Origin: an uncultured Clostridia bacterium
Lineage (GTDB): Bacteria > Bacillota > Clostridia > Christensenellales > QALW01
Length of the DNA stretch: 64,000 nt
Assembly (NCBI GenBank): GCA_934434555.1
Contig: CAKRZX010000001.1
Coordinates: 1-64,000 of the forward strand
Reading direction: 5' to 3'
This document shows, piece by piece, positions 18,166 to 25,256 of this stretch. The translations under genes were made by a program, and so were the position numbers. The notes beneath the pieces are model-generated. The model was not told the origin of the DNA, did no database searches, and was given only the letters and a program-made list of their open reading frames with translations. How positions within the stretch are numbered: the stretch's first letter is position 1; each line of letters starts with the position of its first letter.

Positions 18166-20054
18166 TGAAAGAATTTGACGCGGTTGTTATAGGCAGCGGA
18201 GCGGCGGGTTTTAATGCCGCTAACAGAATAAAAGAAATGAGCAATCTTTCGGTTGCTATCGTAACCGAAGATATAAACTGCGGCACTTCACGAAATACCG
18301 GAAGCGACAAGCAGACGTATTATAAACTCAGCCTTTCGGGTGATTCGGCAGACAGCGTAAGGCAAATGACGGAAGATTTATTTGCCTGCGGCAGTACCGA
18401 CGGTGACACTGCCCTGTGCGAAGCGGCGCTTTCCGTGCGCTCGTTTATGAATCTTTGCGAACTTGGCGTAAAATTCCCCACAAACAGATACGGCGAATAT
18501 ATAGGCTACAAAACCGACCACGACCCCCGCGCCCGTGCCACCTCGGCAGGTCCGCTCACGTCAAAATTTATGACCGAAGCCCTTGAAAAGCGGGCAAAGG
18601 AACTGAACGTGGAGATTTTAAGCGGATATCTTGCCGTTGAAATTCTTAAAGACGAAAACGGCGTTGCGGGACTTTTGTGCATAAAAACCGACATTGGCGA
18701 ACTTGCGGGAATAAAATGCGCAAATATCATTATCGCCACAGGCGGTCCCGGCGGAATTTATTATGACAGCGTTTACCCTGAGTGCCACACAGGTTCAACG
18801 GGTCTTGCCGTTAAGGCGGGCGCGAAAATGCAGAATCTGACCGAATGGCAGTTCGGGCTTGCGTCGATTAACCCCCGCTGGAACGTTTCGGGCACTTATA
18901 TGCAGGTACTCCCCCGCTTTGTTTCCGTTGACGAATCGGGAAACGAACACGAATTTCTGCTCGACTTTTTCTCCGACCCGTATGAAGCGCTTTCTCAGGT
19001 TTTCTTAAAGGGATATCAATGGCCTTTTGACAGCAAAAAGGTGCTTGCAGGCTCTTCTGTTATTGATTTGCTTGTTTATAACGAGCGCACAATAAAAAAC
19101 AGGCGCGTTTTTCTTGATTTTACCAAAAATCCGTTTAACTTAAACCGAATTGATTTCAGCCGTCTTTCACAGGAAGCATATGAGTATCTTAAAAATGCTC
19201 AGGCTCTTTTCGGCACACCGATAGAACGGCTTAAAAAGATGAATATGCCTGCTGTTGAACTGTACTCATCAAAAGGCTGCAATATTGAAAAAGAACATCT
19301 TGAAATCGCTCTTTGTGCGCAGCACTGTAACGGCGGAATTGCGGTGGATATGTGGTGGCAGACAAATATTCCCGGGCTTTTTGCCGCGGGCGAATGTGCG
19401 GGAACACACGGCATTGCGCGCCCCGGCGGCTCGGCGCTTAATTCCGGGCAGGTGGGTTCTCTGCGGGCGGCGCAGTACATCTGTGCGCACCCTCGAAAAC
19501 AAGGCGATTTTGATTCCGCTTTTGTTCTTGCATACAGGCGCCACAGTAAAATGCTTCAAAACATACTCTCGGAAAGCGATAATATTGACGCACTTATCGC
19601 CGGCGCACAAAAAGAAATGAGTGCATCTGCCGGAGCAATAAGAATACCAGCACTGCTTAACAACGCCGCAGCATCGGCTGAAAAAGCACTTGCGGACATA
19701 GAAAAAACCGTGCGGATAAATTCACCCGCAGGGCTGTACAAATTCTATAAACTTTATGATATTCTGCTTACTCAGCGTGCCGTTATCGCTTGCTATTCGG
19801 ACTTTTCAAAAACGAAAAACGTCACACGCGGTTCTGCGCTGTATTATGCAAAAGACGGTTCCCTGCGTGCAGGACTTGATGAAATGTTCCGTTTCAGGCA
19901 GGAGAACGGCGAAACAAAGGATTTTATTCAGGAGACGGTGCTTGAAAACGGCAGATTTATCTGCTCATGGCGAAAGGTTCGCCCCATTCCCGAAAACGAC
20001 GGATTTTTTGAAAACGTATGGCGTTCTTACCGCGAAAACGGAAATATATATTAA
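18165..20054 (+). CDS. FAD-dependent oxidoreductase, fumarate-reductase flavoprotein-like
   Basis: A 629-residue flavoprotein with the N-terminal FAD dinucleotide fold (VVIGSGAAGFNAA, residues 7-19), a second FAD segment IIIATGGPGG (about 187) and the FAD-closing FAAGECAGTHG (about 405). It belongs to the succinate dehydrogenase/fumarate reductase/L-aspartate oxidase superfamily. No haem or secretion signal is seen, so it is cytoplasmic. It starts within the SDR stop (TAATG) and ends the operon just before a terminator. It could accept electrons for, or reduce, an unsaturated intermediate. Exact chemistry is unknown. Confidence 0.88.
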   Translation: MKEFDAVVIGSGAAGFNAANRIKEMSNLSVAIVTEDINCGTSRNTGSDKQTYYKLSLSGDSADSVRQMTEDLFACGSTDGDTALCEAALSVRSFMNLCELGVKFPTNRYGEYIGYKTDHDPRARATSAGPLTSKFMTEALEKRAKELNVEILSGYLAVEILKDENGVAGLLCIKTDIGELAGIKCANIIIATGGPGGIYYDSVYPECHTGSTGLAVKAGAKMQNLTEWQFGLASINPRWNVSGTYMQVLPRFVSVDESGNEHEFLLDFFSDPYEALSQVFLKGYQWPFDSKKVLAGSSVIDLLVYNERTIKNRRVFLDFTKNPFNLNRIDFSRLSQEAYEYLKNAQALFGTPIERLKKMNMPAVELYSSKGCNIEKEHLEIALCAQHCNGGIAVDMWWQTNIPGLFAAGECAGTHGIARPGGSALNSGQVGSLRAAQYICAHPRKQGDFDSAFVLAYRRHSKMLQNILSESDNIDALIAGAQKEMSASAGAIRIPALLNNAAASAEKALADIEKTVRINSPAGLYKFYKLYDILLTQRAVIACYSDFSKTKNVTRGSALYYAKDGSLRAGLDEMFRFRQENGETKDFIQETVLENGRFICSWRKVRPIPENDGFFENVWRSYRENGNIY

Positions 20055-20057
20055 CTG

Positions 20058-20086
20058 AAAAAGCCGCTCATTGCAAGCGGCTTTAA
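20058..20086. terminator. Bidirectional terminator between convergent operons
   Basis: AAAGCCGCT and AGCGGCTTT form a 9-bp stem with a 7-base loop. The T-run is better on the minus strand. Confidence 0.75.
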
Positions 20087-20087
20087 A

Positions 20088-20834
20088 TTATTCTTCTTCC
20101 TCTTCTTCGGGAAGTTCTGCATTATGATAAACGTTCTGAACGTCATCGTGTTCATCAAACTGGTCAAGCATCCAGTAAATCTTTTTCAAAACATCATCAC
20201 CCGAAACCGCAACGGTATTCTGCGGAATCATATCCGTCTGCGCTTCAAGGAAAGTATATCCCTCATTTTCAAGGGACTGACGCACTGCGGAGAAGTCCTC
20301 GGGCGAAGTGTAAATTTCAAATGTATCTTCCACGGGCATAAAATCTTCCGCACCCGCGTCAAGTGCACTCATCATAAGGGTTTCTTCATCAATCTTACCG
20401 TCGTTTTCGATAATGATAACGCCTTTTTTATCAAACATCCACGAAACACAGCCCGTTGCGCCCATCGAGCCGCCCGCCTTATCAAAAATATGGCGGATTT
20501 CGCCTGCGGTACGGTTTCTGTTATCGGTAACAATTTCAACTATAACCGCAACGCCTGCGGGACCGTAGCCCTCATAAGTAAGTTCCTCGTAATTGGCGCC
20601 GTCACCTTCGCCCGCCGCTTTCTTAATGCTGCGGCTGATGGTATCGTTAGGCATATTGTTTGCCTTTGCCTTTGCAATAACATCGGCAAGTTTTGAGTTG
20701 ACTGCGGGGTCTGCTCCGCCCGATTTAACCGCAACAGCAAGTTCTCTGCCTATTTTGGTGAAAATTTTGCCCTTTGCGGCATCGGTTTTTGCTTTTTTAT
20801 TTTTAATGTTTGCCCATTTTGAATGTCCTGACAT
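20088..20834 (-). CDS. YebC/PmpR family protein
   Basis: A 248-residue full-length YebC/PmpR/TACO1 family member. The start is the canonical MSGHSKWANIK; an upstream in-frame ATG adds six non-family residues. The family was long annotated as transcriptional regulators, and some members are now tied to translation of proline-rich motifs. The C-terminus is a run of glutamates. A SpoU-type rRNA methylase lies 36 bases upstream on the same strand. Confidence 0.95.
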   Translation of the reverse strand: MSGHSKWANIKNKKAKTDAAKGKIFTKIGRELAVAVKSGGADPAVNSKLADVIAKAKANNMPNDTISRSIKKAAGEGDGANYEELTYEGYGPAGVAVIVEIVTDNRNRTAGEIRHIFDKAGGSMGATGCVSWMFDKKGVIIIENDGKIDEETLMMSALDAGAEDFMPVEDTFEIYTSPEDFSAVRQSLENEGYTFLEAQTDMIPQNTVAVSGDDVLKKIYWMLDQFDEHDDVQNVYHNAELPEEEEEE

Positions 20835-20870
20835 AAATCGTACCCGCGGCATAAAGCCGCCCTTTCATAT

Positions 20871-21626
20871 TTATTTTCTGTCAAAGGTAAAGCCGTAAAT
20901 AAGTATCCCCGCTGCCACGGAAGCGTTAAGCGATTCCGCACCGCCCCTCATGGGAAGCGTAATTTTCCTGTCGGCAAGTGCAAGCACTTCCTCGCATATG
21001 CCGTTGCCCTCGTTGCCTATTATAATACAGTTTTTACCCTCTTTTTTTATATCAAAAAAGTTTTCGCCGTTCAGGTCGGCGGCGCACAGGGTATACCCCG
21101 CCGCTTTAATTTCACTGAGTGTTTTTTCATCGTCCGCCGATTTCATAACCTTTACGGAAAACAGCGAACTCATTGTGGAGCGCACGGTTTTGGGGTTATA
21201 AAGTTCAACGCAGTTCTTTGAAAGAATAACCGCGCCCGCGCCGGAAGCATCGGCAGTGCGTATAACCGTACCTAAGTTTCCAGCGTCCTGTAATCGGTCA
21301 AGAAAAACAACCGTGTCGCCCGAGAGTTTTTCTTTTGAAAACGTCAGGTCACGGCAGCGCACAAGGGCGATAATCCCCTCGGGAGCGTCGGTATCCGAAA
21401 GAACTTCGATTACTCTTCTCGAAACAATAATTCTTTCACAGTCCGAAACAACATCAAATTCTTTATTTTCCTCAACAATAAGCAGTTCAAAAGGCACGTT
21501 TTTCTTTGCCGCGTCACAAACGGCGCGCCTGCCTTCAAGCAAAAAACAGCCGCTGTTTTCTCTGCCTTTTTTCGTTTTAAGGGTTTTAAGAAATTTGATT
21601 TTTTCGTTAGACGGACTTGTTATCAA
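20871..21626 (-). CDS. TrmH/SpoU family rRNA 2'-O-methyltransferase
   Basis: A 251-residue SPOUT methylase that would methylate a ribose 2'-OH, probably in 23S rRNA. An N-terminal substrate-binding domain (about 1-95) precedes the knotted catalytic domain with the NLGTVIRTADA motif (about 120), GNEGNGI (about 203) and LNASVAAGIL (about 233). The start is taken as TTG because GGGGGG lies just upstream and the family sequence begins there; the longer frame reads back into untranslated leader. It is probably cotranscribed with yebC. Confidence 0.88.
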   Translation of the reverse strand: MITSPSNEKIKFLKTLKTKKGRENSGCFLLEGRRAVCDAAKKNVPFELLIVEENKEFDVVSDCERIIVSRRVIEVLSDTDAPEGIIALVRCRDLTFSKEKLSGDTVVFLDRLQDAGNLGTVIRTADASGAGAVILSKNCVELYNPKTVRSTMSSLFSVKVMKSADDEKTLSEIKAAGYTLCAADLNGENFFDIKKEGKNCIIIGNEGNGICEEVLALADRKITLPMRGGAESLNASVAAGILIYGFTFDRK

Positions 21627-21707
21627 CCGATTTCCCCCCAAAAAAAATAATAAAAAGTGCGCAGCCGACTTTATTAAGTGATTGCGCACAATATTTTTTA
21701 TTTTGCC

Positions 21708-21758
21708 GCAATAAAAGCGGATTTCTTCTTTTTTTGCAGACGCAAAAACAATCCGCTT
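21708..21758 (-). terminator. Terminator after rplT
   Basis: AAGCGGATT and AATCCGCTT pair, with a nested TTTTTGC/GCAAAAA stem, followed by TTATT on the minus strand. It closes the infC-rpmI-rplT operon. Confidence 0.75.
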
Positions 21759-21763
21759 ACGCC

Positions 21764-22114
21764 TTAAATGTTCTTCTTGGCAAGTTCAGCAAGTTGAGCA
21801 AATGCCTCGGCATTGTAAACTGCAAGTTCTGCAAGCATTTTGCGGTTTACTTCTACGCCCGCTTTTTTAAGACCGCAGATAAGTTTGCTGTAATTAAGAC
21901 CGTTAAGCCTTGCAGCAGCGTTGATTCTGGTAATCCAGAGTGAACGGAAATCTCTCTTGCGGAGTTTACGGCCTACATAAGCATAAGCCTGCGACTTCAT
22001 AACCGCCTGGTTTGCTATACGGAACTGTCTGCTCTTTGCACCGAAGTAACCTTTGGCAAGTTTAAGGACCTTTTTATGATTCTTTTTTGTATTTACTGCT
22101 CTTTTAATTCTCAT
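21764..22114 (-). CDS. rplT: 50S ribosomal protein L20
   Basis: A 116-residue basic protein matching L20 throughout, starting MRIKRAVNTKKNHKK. L20 binds 23S rRNA early in 50S assembly and in Firmicutes represses its own operon through the infC leader. Third gene of infC-rpmI-rplT, 18 bases after rpmI. Confidence 0.98.
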   Translation of the reverse strand: MRIKRAVNTKKNHKKVLKLAKGYFGAKSRQFRIANQAVMKSQAYAYVGRKLRKRDFRSLWITRINAAARLNGLNYSKLICGLKKAGVEVNRKMLAELAVYNAEAFAQLAELAKKNI

Positions 22115-22132
22115 TTTTCTTCCTCCAAAGCC

Positions 22133-22330
22133 TTACTTGTAAGGTACAAGTTTGCGAATATTTGATGCTTCGCAAGCAGCAATGTAGCCGCCCTTACGCA
22201 GGTTTCTCTTTCTCTTGGTTGATTTCTTGGTCAGGATATGGCTTCTGTAAGCCTTGCCTCTCTTAACCTTGCCGGTAGCGGTAAGACTGAATCTTTTGGC
22301 CGCACCTCTGTGTGTTTTCATTTTTGGCAT
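22133..22330 (-). CDS. rpmI: 50S ribosomal protein L35
   Basis: A 65-residue protein beginning MPKMKTHRGAAKRF, the L35 signature, and very rich in Lys and Arg. It lies between infC and rplT in the universal order. Confidence 0.98.
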   Translation of the reverse strand: MPKMKTHRGAAKRFSLTATGKVKRGKAYRSHILTKKSTKRKRNLRKGGYIAACEASNIRKLVPYK

Positions 22331-22353
22331 AATGATTACCTCCTAATAAAGTT

Positions 22354-22857
22354 TTATAATGCCGACATTATCATTATAAGATTTCTGCCTTCCAGCAGGG
22401 GTTTCTTTTCGATTTTAGCGTCGTCTTTCAGCATTTCAGCAAAAAGCCCCATAATCTGATGACCGATTTCGGGATGTGTTATCTGACGGGCGCGGAAACG
22501 TATTGAAACCTTGACCCTGTCACCCGCTTTAAGAAACTCTCTTGCCTTTTTTGCCTTAACTTCCATATCGTGTTTTTCGATAGTGGCTGAAAGTTGAATT
22601 TCGTGCAAAGCGATTGTCTTTTGGTTTTTACGGTTCTCTTTGTCCCTTTTCTGTGCCTCAAAGCGATACTTGCCGTAGTCCATAATCTTGGCAACGGGCG
22701 GTACAGCCTTGGGCGAAATAAGGCAAAGGTCCATATCTGCCTGTTCGGCAGCCCTCATAGCCGCATCGATAGGAACGATACCCATCTGTGAGCCGTCGGA
22801 CCCGATAAGACGTACTTCCTTTTCTCTGATTTCATCATTGATTGCTAATTCTGTAAT
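22354..22857 (-). CDS. infC: Translation initiation factor IF-3 with AUU start
   Basis: A 167-residue IF-3: N-domain beginning ITELAINDEI, linker of basic residues (about 75-90) and C-domain. It binds 30S and checks the start codon. The conserved N-terminus falls on an ATT codon at 22857, with GGAGGTG exactly six bases before it; the in-frame ATG 18 codons upstream would add non-family residues encoded by the leader. An AUU start is known for infC in other bacteria and lets IF-3 limit its own synthesis. The gene sits behind an L20-type leader. Confidence 0.95.
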   Translation of the reverse strand: MTELAINDEIREKEVRLIGSDGSQMGIVPIDAAMRAAEQADMDLCLISPKAVPPVAKIMDYGKYRFEAQKRDKENRKNQKTIALHEIQLSATIEKHDMEVKAKKAREFLKAGDRVKVSIRFRARQITHPEIGHQIMGLFAEMLKDDAKIEKKPLLEGRNLIMIMSAL

Positions 22858-22870
22858 GTTGAACACCTCC

Positions 22871-22985
22871 GAAAAATAATAAAAATGCGGGCAGCACAAA
22901 GCAACCCGCAAAAATAAAAGCCGTCGAAAGTAACCGTGTGCGACGCAATTGCCGACAGGTGAGAAGCGGGCGCTTCTGCTTTACC
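22871..22985 (-). promoter_or_regulatory. infC leader (L20-leader-like autoregulatory RNA)
   Basis: The transcribed leader holds an AGAAGC/GCTTCT hairpin followed by CACCTGTCGGC near its 5' end and a terminator hairpin near its 3' end. Firmicute infC operons are controlled by L20 binding such leaders. The class is inferred from position and layout and was not scored against a model. Confidence 0.68.
22872..22909 (-). terminator. Attenuator hairpin in the infC leader
   Basis: GCGGG and CCCGC with a 13-base loop, followed by ATTTTTATTATTTT on the minus strand, ending just before the Shine-Dalgarno of infC. Confidence 0.75.
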
Positions 22986-22990
22986 GTGAT

Positions 22991-23019
22991 ATGATACTAC
23001 TTTTATTCCGTTCTGTCAA
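22991..23019 (-). promoter_or_regulatory. Promoter of the infC operon
   Basis: TTGACA, 17 bases, TATCAT on the minus strand. The -35 overlaps the stop codon of the upstream membrane protein gene. Confidence 0.82.
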
Positions 23020-23918
23020 ACACTTTTTTCATTTTCTTTTTCAAAATGTATGCGAACGAACTCTTTCTTTTGCGCCCTGTTGTCTTTTTTTGCAACAAGG
23101 TATGCCAAAATGCCCAGTGCAGCGGTTAAAACCGTAAGAATCACGCCCAAAAGCAGTGCCGGGCGGTTGATTAAAAGTTCGTTAAGACCCTTTAACACAT
23201 AGTAAATCGCATTTTTTTCAAGCGCAAGCCGGCTCGGCGCATTATAAAACACCGCAAGCAGCAGGGGAATTTCAACCGTTGCAATACCTATCCACATTGC
23301 GCCGACGGTACAAAATGCAATATCTTCCCTGTGCCTTTTGCCCAAAAAGGCAAAATTCAGCGCGGTAATAAGCAAAAATGCAAGATACAGCGGAATTTCC
23401 GTGCGTGTAAACTCCCTGATTTTTACTGCCACCGATGAAACTGATTCAAGCCTGTCGGTAACAAATCCCGGAATAAAATGCAGAAGCGATTTTGTTTTTC
23501 CGTTCACGTATTCGGTCAGGTTCTCTTTTTCTTCCTGACTTACTTCACCGTAATTTTCCGCCTCTGCGATTACCGCCTCGCTGATTTTCTCACTGTCAAA
23601 GTCGGGTGGAACAAACTCTTTTCCCGAAACAATTGACGAAAGAAACGCGGCTGTATAGTCGTGTTCATAGGCAATAACCGCATCCCGACCCACGCTTGAA
23701 AGAATCTTTTCGCTTGTTATGCTCGTAACCGAATAAACCGAATCAAGCCCCGAAGTGATGTCGTCAAGCACGGCAGAATCAAATTCGTCCGTAATTATTG
23801 CGTCCCTGTAAGCGGTTTCGTTAAAGATAATTCTGTTAAAAAGCGTGCAGATGACGGCAAGCACAAAGCAAACACCGGCAAGCACGTCAAGAAAGCCCCG
23901 TAAATATCTCTTCTTCAC
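23016..23918 (-). CDS. Multi-pass membrane protein of unknown function
   Basis: A 300-residue protein with a hydrophobic segment near residues 10-28, a long polar and acidic stretch (about 30-170) likely outside the cell, and three more hydrophobic segments between about 175 and 275. The tail is charged and basic. I recognise no enzyme motif. It is the last gene of a three-gene run with a sortase (gap of three bases) and a small secreted protein, so it may help place or anchor the sortase substrate. It may belong to a DUF of clostridial membrane proteins. Confidence 0.7.
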   Translation of the reverse strand: MKKRYLRGFLDVLAGVCFVLAVICTLFNRIIFNETAYRDAIITDEFDSAVLDDITSGLDSVYSVTSITSEKILSSVGRDAVIAYEHDYTAAFLSSIVSGKEFVPPDFDSEKISEAVIAEAENYGEVSQEEKENLTEYVNGKTKSLLHFIPGFVTDRLESVSSVAVKIREFTRTEIPLYLAFLLITALNFAFLGKRHREDIAFCTVGAMWIGIATVEIPLLLAVFYNAPSRLALEKNAIYYVLKGLNELLINRPALLLGVILTVLTAALGILAYLVAKKDNRAQKKEFVRIHFEKENEKSV

Positions 23919-23921
23919 TTT

Positions 23922-24608
23922 CTACCTCCAAGTCGGGTCGCTCATCTCTTTAACAAGTTCGCCCGTTATCGCAATACGCTGTTTTCGGTACGGTCCCTTG
24001 TTGGGATAGCAGGTATAAAGGGTAAGCATTTCGCCCTGACGCCGTTTTATAAGGCTTGAATCGGTTGATTCAAACACGTCAACCGACGTTACGCGGTAAA
24101 CGTATTTGCCGTAGCAGGTGTCAAGAACAATAAGTTCGCCTACGGGGATGTCCTGTAAATAGTAAAGCTGCTTTTGCCTGTTTACGTGAAACGAAAGCAC
24201 GCAGTTGCTTCCCTGCCCCGGGAATTTTGAAAAAAACGAATGTGCCACACCGGCATTAAGTACGGTATCGGTATCGCCCTCGTATACGGGTATATTCTCC
24301 GCGCCCAAATACTCAACCGACATAACCGCCCACTTTTTTCCCCACATTATTGCGGGAAAATCCTCTTCGTTATAGTAAACTTCGTCTTCTTCCGTTTTGG
24401 GTTCGGGGCTGACGAAGGTCATTTCGTGGTCAATTTCTTCTTCGGAAGTTCCCGTGTCACTGCCTGACATTATCGCCCTTACCACGGGCGACGAAACAAA
24501 AAGCGTGTTGAAGAAAAACACGGACAGCAGAATAATTGCCGCGAAATACAAAATAAAAGGCGCGCAAAGCATTATAAAACGCTTTGCAACGCCCTTTGAA
24601 TTTTCCAC
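23922..24608 (-). CDS. Sortase family transpeptidase
   Basis: A 228-residue membrane-bound sortase. One N-terminal transmembrane segment (about 12-35) is followed by an acidic linker and the sortase beta-barrel with the catalytic triad visible: His141 in CVLSFHVNR, Cys200 in TLYTC and an Arg in KQRIAI (about 208-211). It would cleave a C-terminal sorting signal and attach the protein to peptidoglycan. It lies between a small secreted protein with a C-terminal membrane anchor, its likely substrate, and a membrane protein. Class D or E is plausible; the subclass is not certain. Confidence 0.9.
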   Translation of the reverse strand: MENSKGVAKRFIMLCAPFILYFAAIILLSVFFFNTLFVSSPVVRAIMSGSDTGTSEEEIDHEMTFVSPEPKTEEDEVYYNEEDFPAIMWGKKWAVMSVEYLGAENIPVYEGDTDTVLNAGVAHSFFSKFPGQGSNCVLSFHVNRQKQLYYLQDIPVGELIVLDTCYGKYVYRVTSVDVFESTDSSLIKRRQGEMLTLYTCYPNKGPYRKQRIAITGELVKEMSDPTWR

Positions 24609-24612
24609 AGGA

Positions 24613-25176
24613 TTAAGCGTTCTTTCTGCGAACGATTATTATTGCCGCGGCGCCCGCAAGAAGAAGCAGACCGCCCGCAAGGCAAATATACATTACGGGG
24701 TTTACTTCCGAATCAACACCCGCTTTAACTATACCGTCGGTATATTCAAGAATCTTATTGTTGTTATTGTCATACATAATAATACCGAAATCCGAACCTG
24801 CGATTGTCTGTCCTTCGGCATTCGTGCCGTTGAAGTGAGTTACTTTATAAGAATAACCCGTTATGGCGCAGCCCCTGTCAAGGATATCAAATACCTTATC
24901 CTGCTGTTCCTTTGTATAATTTGCCGCAGCGGCGCCCTTGTTCTCGGGAAGCACCTGTTTGGCTTCGTCAAGCAGAGGAATAAGTTTGTCAATCTGATCC
25001 TCGGTGAAGTTTGAGTTGCGAATCATTTTGATTGCTCCGTCAAGGAAAACTTCGTTGTTTGCCGGCGGAACTTCTTTAAGTTTTGCAATAAGGTCATTCT
25101 TGGACGCTGCCGAAACAGAGAATACACTGCATACGGCTATTGAGACAACTGCCAAAATAACAATAATTTTTTTCAT
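24613..25176 (-). CDS. Secreted, C-terminally anchored protein (likely sortase substrate)
   Basis: A 187-residue protein with a cleavable signal peptide (about 1-23, ending VSA-A), a mostly helical middle, and a C-terminal hydrophobic segment followed by RRKNA, the layout of sortase substrates. No LPxTG is present; VNPVMY before the hydrophobic segment may take its place. It is the first gene of the run, with its own consensus promoter, and the sortase gene starts four bases after it. The function of the mature part is unknown. Confidence 0.75.
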   Translation of the reverse strand: MKKIIVILAVVSIAVCSVFSVSAASKNDLIAKLKEVPPANNEVFLDGAIKMIRNSNFTEDQIDKLIPLLDEAKQVLPENKGAAAANYTKEQQDKVFDILDRGCAITGYSYKVTHFNGTNAEGQTIAGSDFGIIMYDNNNNKILEYTDGIVKAGVDSEVNPVMYICLAGGLLLLAGAAAIIIVRRKNA

Positions 25177-25218
25177 TTCAAAAACTCCTTTTATAAAAGT
25201 TCTTTTTTATTTAACTTG

Positions 25219-25247
25219 ATTGTATCACAATTCATTTGTTCTGTCAA
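25219..25247 (-). promoter_or_regulatory. Promoter of the sortase cluster
   Basis: TTGACA, 17 bases, TACAAT on the minus strand, followed by AAAGGAG before the first gene. Confidence 0.85.
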
Positions 25248-25256
25248 TACTAAAAT

